Assembly (NCBI GenBank): GCA_003058525.1
Contig: QBVD01000055.1
Span: 40,590-104,589, forward strand
Length of the DNA stretch: 64,000 nucleotides
Source of the DNA: a gamma proteobacterium symbiont of Ctena orbiculata
GTDB taxonomy: Bacteria > Pseudomonadota > Gammaproteobacteria > Chromatiales > Chromatiaceae
Direction: 5' to 3'
Under the pieces are notes generated by a model. It was not told the DNA's origin and made no database searches. It saw nothing but the letters and a program-made list of their open reading frames with translations. The position numbers and the translations under genes were made by a program. Positions 18,920 to 26,384 of the stretch are shown piece by piece. The stretch's first letter is position 1; each line of letters starts with the position of its first letter.

Positions 18920-19300
18920 TCAGAGACGCGGCGGCCTGAAGGGCGGAGAATCAGTTTGCTGAAGTAATGACTGATCGATGAATATCGCTTGAGCTGCACT
19001 TGCAGTAACTGAGAGGTCGATCAATTGTGAAGGGACAAGATAGGCTGTCGATATGCAATGGCTGACGGAACAGGCATCACTGCTGCAACAGCCGCCATCG
19101 CTCAATTGCTCAGGATGGCAAGTGTCATCGGACATGTTTTCGACAACAGCTCCGGCAGCGTGTGTGTCGTGAGCCATTCCTTCATGAGACGATCCGTCAT
19201 CGCTTACCTGGAGTGGCCCCGCCATAACGCCCCGGAAGGGGATCAGGTTCAGTGACAGAACCAGTAACACCAATACTGTTTTTCGAGTGAACGCACGCAT
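18920..19300 (-). CDS. small secreted Cys/His-rich protein, DUF2946-like
   Basis: 126 residues with a signal peptide (TVLVLLVLSLNLIPFRGVMA). The mature part is rich in Cys, His and Met: SHEGMAHDTHAAG, DTCHPEQLSDGGCCSSDACSVSHC. The end, TDSPPFRPPRL, resembles the Pro-rich tail of DUF2946-type proteins found next to copper genes. The composition suggests metal binding. It is the first gene of the copper operon, 109 bp before copA. The exact family is uncertain. Confidence 0.7.
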   Translation of the reverse strand: MRAFTRKTVLVLLVLSLNLIPFRGVMAGPLQVSDDGSSHEGMAHDTHAAGAVVENMSDDTCHPEQLSDGGCCSSDACSVSHCISTAYLVPSQLIDLSVTASAAQAIFIDQSLLQQTDSPPFRPPRL

Positions 19301-19500
19301 ACCGGGCAGGGACGCTGATGTCTCTTGTCAGTTGAAGTTATCAGTTCGAAATAGTGTTGACTGAAAAGTTCCATTAACCAGAGACCAGATGAAAATTGTT
19401 AGATATAACCCCAAATTAATTCCGGTTTTATTAATACTAGAGAGTTAGTTGGTATGGGCACGGATGAGCAGCTTGACGACCAATTGACCAATACAAAGAC

Positions 19501-19528
19501 TTGACTTGACCGACCGGTCTAATATACT
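19501..19528 (+). promoter_or_regulatory. tetR promoter
   Basis: TTGACT (19501-19506) and TATACT (19523-19528) are 16 bases apart, a strong sigma-70 match. The expected transcription start (about 19535) is at the ATG itself, so the message may be leaderless. The operator lies between the two hexamers. Confidence 0.7.
19502..19519. promoter_or_regulatory. TetR-type operator, copy 1
   Basis: TGACTTGACCGACCGGTC, containing the palindrome GACCGGTC. The same 18 bases recur at 20160-20177 in front of tusA. Its place inside the tetR promoter implies autorepression. Confidence 0.75.
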
Positions 19529-19536
19529 GTGTGATC

Positions 19537-20145
19537 ATGAGTATCGCCCCCGACACCAAAGAGCGTATCCTGGCCACAGCCCGTGACCTGTTTCACGGCC
19601 GCAGCTATGCGGATGTGGGCATCAAGGAGATCTGCACCCTGGCCAAGGTACAGAAAGGAAGCTTCTACCACTTCTTCCCCTCCAAGCGAGACCTGGCGAT
19701 GGCGGTCATCGACAGCATGGCTGACGACTGGGCACACGGCTTCGTCGCCGAGGCTTTTGACGAGGCACTTCCACCTCTCGAACGACTCGATTACATGGTG
19801 GATGCAGTCTACTTCTGGCAGAAAGCGGCAAAGAACTTGGAAGGCCGCATGCCCGGCTGCCTGTTTGGCAACCTGGCTCTTGAGATCAGCACCCGCGACG
19901 AGGTGATCAGAGCCAGGCTTAATGCCGTCTTCAACAAGGCCAGCGCCCGTTTTCACCAGGCCCTTGAGGAAGCGGTTGAGAATGGCGAGATCCCACACCT
20001 GGACACGGAGGCCACGGCAACCGCCATGTTGGCCTACCTGGAAGGTGTGATTCTTCTCGCCAAGACACGCAACGATCCGGATGTGGTGAGATCACTGGGA
20101 CCGGCTATCAAAAGCATACGGATCGAGCACAGGCAAACTAACTGA
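19537..20145 (+). CDS. TetR-family repressor, NemR-like cysteine
   Basis: 202 residues. An N-terminal helix-turn-helix (TKERILATARDLFHGRSYADVGIKEICTLAKVQKGSFYHFF) is typical of TetR proteins. The ligand domain carries MPGCLFGNLALEIS with C108, the same position and motif as the redox/electrophile-sensing Cys106 of NemR. C33 lies in the DNA-binding domain. The ATG at 19537 follows a strong promoter so closely that no ribosome site exists, and a GTG at 19531 is the alternative. Identical operators before this gene and before tusA make it the likely repressor of both units. Reactive sulfur or an electrophile is the likely effector, by inference. Confidence 0.88.
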   Translation: MSIAPDTKERILATARDLFHGRSYADVGIKEICTLAKVQKGSFYHFFPSKRDLAMAVIDSMADDWAHGFVAEAFDEALPPLERLDYMVDAVYFWQKAAKNLEGRMPGCLFGNLALEISTRDEVIRARLNAVFNKASARFHQALEEAVENGEIPHLDTEATATAMLAYLEGVILLAKTRNDPDVVRSLGPAIKSIRIEHRQTN

Positions 20146-20159
20146 TATTATTTTATGTA

Positions 20160-20177
20160 TGACTTGACCGACCGGTC
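20160..20177. promoter_or_regulatory. TetR-type operator, copy 2, before tusA
   Basis: An exact copy of the 18 bases at 19502-19519, 42 bp before the tusA start. TTGACC within it could serve as a -35 hexamer, with TTTAAC 17 bases later, so bound repressor would block transcription of tusA-dsrE2. Confidence 0.75.
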
Positions 20178-20219
20178 ATCTTGTACTTTAACGTCCACTT
20201 GTTGTAAAGGAGCAATGCC

Positions 20220-20450
20220 ATGAGTGAGAACATACACACCCTCGATGCAAGAGGCCTTAACTGTCCCCTGCCGATCCTGAAGACAAAAAAGGCGATCGCC
20301 ACACTTGCCGCGGGAGATATTCTTGAAGTCACTGCAACCGACCCCGGCTCAGTAAAGGATCTGGACTCATTTTGCAGCCAGACCGGTCACCAGATGGTCT
20401 CCAGTGAACAGCTCGAGAATGGTTTCTTTTTCAGAATCCGCAAGGTCTGA
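20220..20450 (+). CDS. tusA: TusA sulfur carrier protein
   Basis: 76 residues, the usual length. The persulfide cysteine is C15 in LNCPLPILKTKKAI, the TusA signature. In sulfur oxidisers TusA carries sulfane sulfur between rhodanese, DsrE-type proteins and the sHdr or rDsr oxidation systems. AAAGGAG lies seven bases before the ATG. dsrE2 follows after 21 bp; the rhodanese gene often found with this pair is absent. Confidence 0.93.
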   Translation: MSENIHTLDARGLNCPLPILKTKKAIATLAAGDILEVTATDPGSVKDLDSFCSQTGHQMVSSEQLENGFFFRIRKV

Positions 20451-20471
20451 AATTCCTGATGGGAGGCTAGC

Positions 20472-21077
20472 ATGAGTAACACAGCATCACTGATCGATAT
20501 CACTACCAAAGACCTGAACAGCTGGTTTGATCAGCGTTTCGAGGAGAAGATGGCGGAACGGGAAGCGGCGCATATCCCCTCGATGACAATCATCGCCACC
20601 AAGGGAACCCTCGATATGGCCTACCCACCCTTCATCCTCGCCTCAACGGCGGCTGCGCTGGGTTGGGATGTCTCCATCTTTTTCACCTTTTACGGTTTGA
20701 ACCTGCTGAAGCAGGATCTGGATCTCAAGGTGACACCCCTCGGCAATCCGGCCATGCCGATGAAACTGCCCGAGGGTCCCAACTGGATCAAGGGCAAGCC
20801 ACTGCCCATGCCGACCTCGGTCATGACGCTAATGCCGGGATTTGAGTCGATGGCGACAGGCCTGATGAAAAAGACCATGGACAATAAAGGTATTGCCAGC
20901 ATAGAACAGCTGCGTGAAATGTGCATCGAGGCCGAGGTCAAGTTGGTTGCCTGCCAGATGACCGTGGATCTCTTCGATTACGGTAAGGATGATTTCATCA
21001 GCGAAATCGAAGAGTGGGTCGGTGCCGCCAGCTTTCTGCCTCGGGCAATGAAGGCTGACGTCAATCTTTTCATATAA
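20472..21077 (+). CDS. DsrE2-type sulfurtransferase-like protein
   Basis: 201 residues of the DsrE/DsrF/DrsH-like superfamily, DsrE2 type. An N-terminal amphipathic stretch is followed by TIIATKGTLDMAYPPFILASTAAALGWDVSIFFTFYG, typical of the family fold, and LVACQMTVDLFDYG carrying the conserved C161. C151 is nearby. In Allochromatium-type bacteria rhd-tusA-dsrE2 acts in cytoplasmic sulfane-sulfur relay. GGGAGG precedes the ATG. It is the second gene of the repressor-controlled operon. A weak hairpin follows. Confidence 0.9.
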   Translation: MSNTASLIDITTKDLNSWFDQRFEEKMAEREAAHIPSMTIIATKGTLDMAYPPFILASTAAALGWDVSIFFTFYGLNLLKQDLDLKVTPLGNPAMPMKLPEGPNWIKGKPLPMPTSVMTLMPGFESMATGLMKKTMDNKGIASIEQLREMCIEAEVKLVACQMTVDLFDYGKDDFISEIEEWVGAASFLPRAMKADVNLFI

Positions 21078-21088
21078 GAAGCATGGAA

Positions 21089-21108
21089 TGCCCCCTGTCC
21101 GGGGGGCA
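21089..21108 (+). terminator. possible weak terminator after dsrE2
   Basis: TGCCCCC / GGGGGCA can pair across a 6-base loop, 11 bases after the dsrE2 stop. There is no T-run, so termination is uncertain. Confidence 0.35.
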
Positions 21109-21277
21109 CGTGCTGCACACAAATCATCGTAGGCAGCCTTCAGGCCGGTGCGGACTTGTACAAGTCTCACTGAACAAGGGGTATGCCCCAATCGTCATAC
21201 GGAAGCCAGACGGATATCACCCCTCAAATCGTTAGGTCCTGTTTCCTGATAATTGTGTGCATCTAAAACCACCTGCT

Positions 21278-24200
21278 CTAAACGATCGTCACGTTCACTT
21301 GATCTTCGATCAACAATACCGCACTACCTTGCGTATTGAGGTATTCCGCAAATACATGACCATTCTGAGTATGGGAGTTCCCTGTTTCATGCCAATCGCT
21401 GGATAGTTCAACACTGTCAGAAGTATCACCCAAGATTTTAAGCAGATTGTCTTCATCCGTCATATCCACGACATCCGCGGAACTCAGGTTTGTAATGGCA
21501 TGATCACCTGATGTGAGATCGATCTGTTCCATATTTCTGATTGTATTGACATTGCTGAAGTCAAGATTATCGTTACCGGGCACCAGCAGGGTGTCGTTAC
21601 CATCGCCACCATCGATCAGCGCACTTGTGGCGTCAAACAGAATTTGATCATCCGGATCCACCACAGGACCGCCATTCGCCGGCAGAATGGTGAGATGCAC
21701 ATCTTCAGCCCGTGTAGCCTGGCCGCCATTCGATGTTTCCGTTGCAGTTGCCCGGTATTCCAGCGTCAGCTCCCCATTGAATCCCGTGGGCGGAGTAAGC
21801 TGCAGATTGTCCAGATTCCAGCTGGTGACATCAACGGTCGACATGCCAGGTGTTGCAGGAAAGGAATGTACGCCATCGGTCAGTATGGAATCGGCAGGAA
21901 TACCACTGATAGAAAAGGAGAGCGTTTCCGAACCGTCCATGTCTATGAGAGACCCCGTCAGCTCGGGTAAATTAATCGGCTGGTTCTCGTAGCCCGTATT
22001 CTGCTGCAGATTGAGCGAAATATTATCCAGTAACCCACCGATACTGTTTGTATCGACTGCACGAAACTCAAGGCGCGCATCGCCGGTTGCGGAAGCCAAC
22101 AGATTGAAGTTGAATGATTGCAGCGCAGCGACCCGGGTATCGAGCGTTGCAATAAGACTCCCTTCCCAAAACAGCTCGATAGCCGAGTGCGTGAATGCAC
22201 CCGCGCGCGCAGCATAGTCAAAGTTGAGCGTGTAGACCTGCCCTTCATTTACGGCCAGATCAGTGAAGAAGTTGCTTGTATCACCCCGTCTATGCTCCAG
22301 TTCGATAACCTGGTTATCACGCACACCATTGCGTAAGTAAACAAATTCCCTGCCCACTTCAATAAGACCACCGCTATTCGCGGTATCCCATATACCGCCA
22401 GCAACAGAAGCGTGATCCACAGCTCCCCAATTCCTGGAACCGAGATTTACCGACTCGAAGTCAGCCGTATTCGAAAACGAGTCCGAGGTGACAATCAAAT
22501 TGGGTGTATCGGCTACGGCAATAGTCTCCAAAGTCAACGTCGCACTGGCTGTACCCCCGGAACCATCGGCGATTGTATAGTTCACCGGTGGCGCTATACC
22601 GCTGTAATGGATTGTCGGACTGAAACTGTAACTGCCGTCAGTGTTGATCTGTAATGAGCCAACACCTGCAAGTATTGCGGTATCTCCGGCGGTATACGTC
22701 ACGCCACCCACCTCAAACTGGGTGAGATTAAAACTCTCACCATCCGGATCCGTGTCATTGCTCAACAAACCGCTTAGTGCATCTACTGCAATAGGGGTAT
22801 CTTCATATGTAGTGGCGCTGTCATCCGTGGCCACAGGGGGGCTAGTGTAGTCAATTGTGACGGTAGCGGAGTTCGACGTATTGCCATCATTATCGTCAAC
22901 CGTATAGCTGATCGGGTTTGGATCGCCGCGAAAGCCCGATTCCGGTGTGAAGGTGATCGCGCCGGTGCTCGCACTCACTGTCCAGGTACCTTCGCCTGGG
23001 ACCTGGAGTGAATCGCCCGGATTGGCTGTGCCCACGATCTGTACGCTGGAAGGATCCAAGCTGCCGTCCGGATCGCTGTCATTGATCAGCACATCGACGG
23101 TGACCGGTATATTTATCGTGTTACCGTTGCTGGCATCGTTTCCGGCTACGGGTTCATCACCATAGGAAACCGTGACTGTTGCCTGATTAGAGGGATTGCC
23201 CTCATTATCTGACACGATGTAATCAATCGGTGTCGGATCGTTATTAAAGCCTGATTCCGGTGTGAACATGATTGCACCGGTAGTCGGATTCACAGTCCAG
23301 GTACCTTCGCCTGGGACCGCTAGTGGATCGCCCGGATTGGCGCTGCCTACGATCTGTACGCTGGACGGATCTAAGTTGCCGTCTGGGTCGCTGTCGTTGG
23401 AGAGGACATCCACAATGATCGGTGCACCTAGTACTGGGCTCGCTCCAGAATCATCTGCCGCTGTCGGTGACTCTGCAACGCCTCCCACATTGATGGTAAC
23501 CCTAGCCGTATCCGAGCCCGTCACGCCATCGGTGATTGTGTATGTAAATGCATCTATTCCGAAAAAGTTCGGGTCTGGGGTGTATTCGAATGTACCGTTC
23601 GACAGCTGCGTTACCGTTCCATTGGCCGGCTGAGTGAAGCCTGTCACGGTCAACGGATCGGCATCCGGATCGCTGTCGTTGCCCAGGACATAAACCATCA
23701 CCGGTATATCCTCACTGGTGCTGACACTGTCATTCAATGCAGTCGGTGGACTGTTCTCATTCACACCGTTGATAATCACCGTTACAGACGAAGATGTACC
23801 ATCGACACCCGTAACCGTGAATATCTCAGTGATACGCTCCCCGGCATCCAAAGCCTGTACCGCCGGGTCACTGTTGTTAAGGTTGTATTGCCAGTTGCCG
23901 TTGCCATCGATCGAAAAAGTGCCATGCGCGCCTGCAACATTGTTCTGTGGGTTAAAGGCTTCATCTTGCGGACCATCCACATCGCTTATCGCCAGTTGTC
24001 CGGATGTGGACAGTATGGTGTCTTCTGTCACGCTACCCGATCCCGCCGTGATCAGCGATGGATCCTGCACCGGGGTGATGATGATATAAACGGTAGATAT
24101 GGCAGTACCACCGTTGCCATCGTCCACCAGCACTTCGAATGAGTCGTTACCGTTATAGTCCTGGTCGGGAGTATAGGTATAGCTGCCGTCAGGATTGACC

Positions 24201-25177
24201 ACCGCGGTCCCGTGCGATGGATCGCTGTTCTGTGTATAAGCCAGTGCGTCACCGTCCACATCGGTGGCCATCACAATCCCGGAAACGGATGTATCTTCGG
24301 GAATGGTATGTTCGTAATTTCCGGCACCCACTGAGTTGGGATCAGGCATGGTGGTGCCATCAGGTTCGACACTAATGGTGCTGGCGACTGGCGCATCGTT
24401 GACTGGATCTATTACCACTGTGACCGTAGCGGTATCCAAACCGCCAGCTCCGTCACTGATAGTGTAGATGAAGCTGTCACTGCCATTGTAGTTGGGATTT
24501 GGTGTATATACCGGGTTTCCGGTCTCAGCATCGATACTGACACTACCGTGTTCACCCTGGGTCACTTCCACCACGCTGATCGGATCACCACTCGGGTCCC
24601 TGTCGTTTCCGAGCACCGAGATGGTGATCGGCGTATCTTCATCGATGACCGCTTCATCGTCTTCGGCGATTGGCGGTGCGTTTAAGGAAGTGTGATCTTC
24701 GCCGTCGCTGATGCTTAACGTCAATCCCTCAGTCTCGAATCCGCTCTCAGGTGTTGTTTGGGCGCCTGTCCGTTCCACAGTGACGAAGCTTGTTCCTTCG
24801 TTACCTGCAGCAGCTGCGCCAGGCCCTGCTGCCGGTGCTTCCTGTATTGCGGTCGGATCTTCGCCCAACAGAATTGCCTGTTGAATGGCATCGATTGATG
24901 CAGCATATTCCGATCCGTCCTCTGGAGTGACGGTCTCATAGACATCGGCATCGAGCCGGCCCTGCGAATTACGTCCTAATGTCAGGTTGCCCCCATCATT
25001 GAAGACAATCTCGATACTGCTCAAGCCTCCTGTTTCGATAAGGTCATCGGCAAATACCAGATCACCTACCTGAAGGGTGCGCACGACGCCATCACTTCCG
25101 GTCGCCTTAACCTCGCCGATCACCTGGCGTACGAAACCAATTTCCTTTCCACTTGCCGATGCAGTATTAGTAGCCAT
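21278..25177 (-). CDS. LapA-like secreted adhesin with retention module
   Basis: 1299 residues. The N-terminal 110 residues ([34 protein letters not shown]) match the LapA-type retention module that plugs the outer-membrane TolC-like pore. It is followed by di-alanine sites PAAG (115-118) and AAAG (122-125), where LapG-type proteases cut. About seven cadherin/Ig-like or VCBS-like repeats come next, each with NDSDPDG calcium-binding turns, including two near-identical 105-residue units. A beta-sandwich domain (about 905-1060), an RTX-like [10 protein letters not shown] at 1188 and a C-terminal type I secretion region complete it. GAGGG precedes the ATG. It is small for a LapA protein. The dedicated ABC exporter, lapD and lapG are not in the window. 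Confidence 0.88.
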   Translation of the reverse strand: MATNTASASGKEIGFVRQVIGEVKATGSDGVVRTLQVGDLVFADDLIETGGLSSIEIVFNDGGNLTLGRNSQGRLDADVYETVTPEDGSEYAASIDAIQQAILLGEDPTAIQEAPAAGPGAAAAGNEGTSFVTVERTGAQTTPESGFETEGLTLSISDGEDHTSLNAPPIAEDDEAVIDEDTPITISVLGNDRDPSGDPISVVEVTQGEHGSVSIDAETGNPVYTPNPNYNGSDSFIYTISDGAGGLDTATVTVVIDPVNDAPVASTISVEPDGTTMPDPNSVGAGNYEHTIPEDTSVSGIVMATDVDGDALAYTQNSDPSHGTAVVNPDGSYTYTPDQDYNGNDSFEVLVDDGNGGTAISTVYIIITPVQDPSLITAGSGSVTEDTILSTSGQLAISDVDGPQDEAFNPQNNVAGAHGTFSIDGNGNWQYNLNNSDPAVQALDAGERITEIFTVTGVDGTSSSVTVIINGVNENSPPTALNDSVSTSEDIPVMVYVLGNDSDPDADPLTVTGFTQPANGTVTQLSNGTFEYTPDPNFFGIDAFTYTITDGVTGSDTARVTINVGGVAESPTAADDSGASPVLGAPIIVDVLSNDSDPDGNLDPSSVQIVGSANPGDPLAVPGEGTWTVNPTTGAIMFTPESGFNNDPTPIDYIVSDNEGNPSNQATVTVSYGDEPVAGNDASNGNTINIPVTVDVLINDSDPDGSLDPSSVQIVGTANPGDSLQVPGEGTWTVSASTGAITFTPESGFRGDPNPISYTVDDNDGNTSNSATVTIDYTSPPVATDDSATTYEDTPIAVDALSGLLSNDTDPDGESFNLTQFEVGGVTYTAGDTAILAGVGSLQINTDGSYSFSPTIHYSGIAPPVNYTIADGSGGTASATLTLETIAVADTPNLIVTSDSFSNTADFESVNLGSRNWGAVDHASVAGGIWDTANSGGLIEVGREFVYLRNGVRDNQVIELEHRRGDTSNFFTDLAVNEGQVYTLNFDYAARAGAFTHSAIELFWEGSLIATLDTRVAALQSFNFNLLASATGDARLEFRAVDTNSIGGLLDNISLNLQQNTGYENQPINLPELTGSLIDMDGSETLSFSISGIPADSILTDGVHSFPATPGMSTVDVTSWNLDNLQLTPPTGFNGELTLEYRATATETSNGGQATRAEDVHLTILPANGGPVVDPDDQILFDATSALIDGGDGNDTLLVPGNDNLDFSNVNTIRNMEQIDLTSGDHAITNLSSADVVDMTDEDNLLKILGDTSDSVELSSDWHETGNSHTQNGHVFAEYLNTQGSAVLLIEDQVNVTIV
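22845..23475 (-). repeat. tandem 315-bp repeats inside the adhesin gene
   Basis: Two adjacent copies with a period of exactly 315 bp; for example TCCAGGTACCTTCGCCTGGG begins at 22981 and again at 23296. Each encodes a 105-residue Ig-like domain with DSDPDG and VPGEGTWTV. High DNA identity points to a recent duplication. The edges are approximate. Confidence 0.75.
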
Positions 25178-25515
25178 ATATCCCTCTACAGAAAAACTGA
25201 ATTCTATTTTCAGGCAACTACGAGAAATCGCCTATTGGATTAGAGGAATTATTAAAGGGATGCTGTAAAACTGCTATTGTACCTTGGTACAATATCCGTA
25301 TCTATTTGTTTTTATTAAATATTTATTTACTATAAGCAGTATTAAAATATGCGGCACCAAAGAATAGGCGCTACACCCAGTTCATCGTAATGAAGTGTTC
25401 GCGGAGTGGATACGATAATGTCTCTCCGTGCAAGGCGCCCGTCTGCCCTGTATGGGCAGTTGGCTGACACCAATCTTTGCACATAAAGACATGGAGTGCC
25501 CTCTATCGAGGGACA
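25178..25515. other. AT-rich region upstream of the adhesin
   Basis: 338 bases between the adhesin start and the end of the next minus-strand gene. It holds the perfect dyad at 25276-25293 and weak GC hairpins near 25442-25459 and 25497-25512 that could end the upstream transcript. No gene is seen. Confidence 0.5.
25276..25293. promoter_or_regulatory. perfect 8-2-8 dyad upstream of the adhesin gene
   Basis: ATTGTACC-TT-GGTACAAT, 18 bp and fully symmetric, about 100 bp before the adhesin start codon. The form fits a dimeric regulator site; the protein is unknown. Confidence 0.45.
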
Positions 25516-26205
25516 TCATCGCAAGGCCGGTACCAGCTGAGTGAGATCGAGGGTCATTCCAAGGTCCCAGTCCACATTTCCCGTTGCCGCAGAATGGGAT
25601 GCGCCACCACGGACACTCAGCCCGCTTCCTCCAATATTGCGCATCCGAACTCCCGCACCTCGACCACGCCCCCTCATCTGGATTGTCAAACCCCGTACAC
25701 CTGGTACAGGCATATCCCGTCCGTTGACAAAATCGAGTACAATATCCCTCGTTTGTGGATTGACAAGCAGTGCGGTAAGGGATGTGCCCGCCACGGTGGC
25801 TGCTGCGGTCACCATCATGATCTGGTCACCGACACTACCTTGGTTCCATTCTCTTCTCAGTCTTCTCTGGCTATCGTGCAAGAGTCGGTTGGCAGCCTGC
25901 TGCACTGCCGGGAGTAACCATACCGCACGCATGACATCACCCACCTGCCCAGGTCTGGGCGCTGCCGGTCCCGGTGCCGGTTGTCTTGGGGCGGGTGTTG
26001 TAGCGGGTGGCTGCAACAGCATGAAGTTAAGCAGATTACGATCGAAGCTGCGCCAATTGGGTTGAAGAAACAGGCGTTGGATACGTGGCGGGAGGCTGCC
26101 TGCCCTCATTTGCGCCATCTGCGCTTCGATTTCGGGATCGAGCCGCAATTGATAATTACCCAGATTGAATCGCGATCCTCTTGCACCCAGTGTGTAATCA
26201 CCCAT
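25516..26205 (-). CDS. conserved-looking hypothetical protein
   Basis: 229 residues preceded by a strong ribosome site (AAGGAGG, 7 bases). No signal peptide is evident. The N-terminus (MGDYTLGARGSRFNLGNYQLRLDPEIEAQ) is followed by a Pro/Ala-rich linker (about 68-88). Helical segments and a glycine/arginine-rich stretch (QMRGRGRGAGVRMRNIGGSGLSVRGG) come next, ending in beta-like GNVDWDLGMTLDLTQLVPALR. One hydrophobic stretch (MMVTAAATVAGTSLTALLV) could be a membrane helix or a buried core. No family is recognised. It lies upstream of the adhesin on the same strand, separated by a 338-bp promoter-like gap. Confidence 0.65.
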   Translation of the reverse strand: MGDYTLGARGSRFNLGNYQLRLDPEIEAQMAQMRAGSLPPRIQRLFLQPNWRSFDRNLLNFMLLQPPATTPAPRQPAPGPAAPRPGQVGDVMRAVWLLPAVQQAANRLLHDSQRRLRREWNQGSVGDQIMMVTAAATVAGTSLTALLVNPQTRDIVLDFVNGRDMPVPGVRGLTIQMRGRGRGAGVRMRNIGGSGLSVRGGASHSAATGNVDWDLGMTLDLTQLVPALR

Positions 26206-26384
26206 CTTTTCGCCTCCTTATAGTGTTATATGCAGTAATTCTGGGTGTTGGTGCGGGATAGCGATAGATAAGCGTTGCACACACGGGGTGTGAAAAAATA
26301 CCACACTCCCGGTATGCTCCTTGATATGACGGTATCTGTTAAATTGCGTTATTCAGTACTTTGAAAAGAGTAAGGAGTCCAGCG

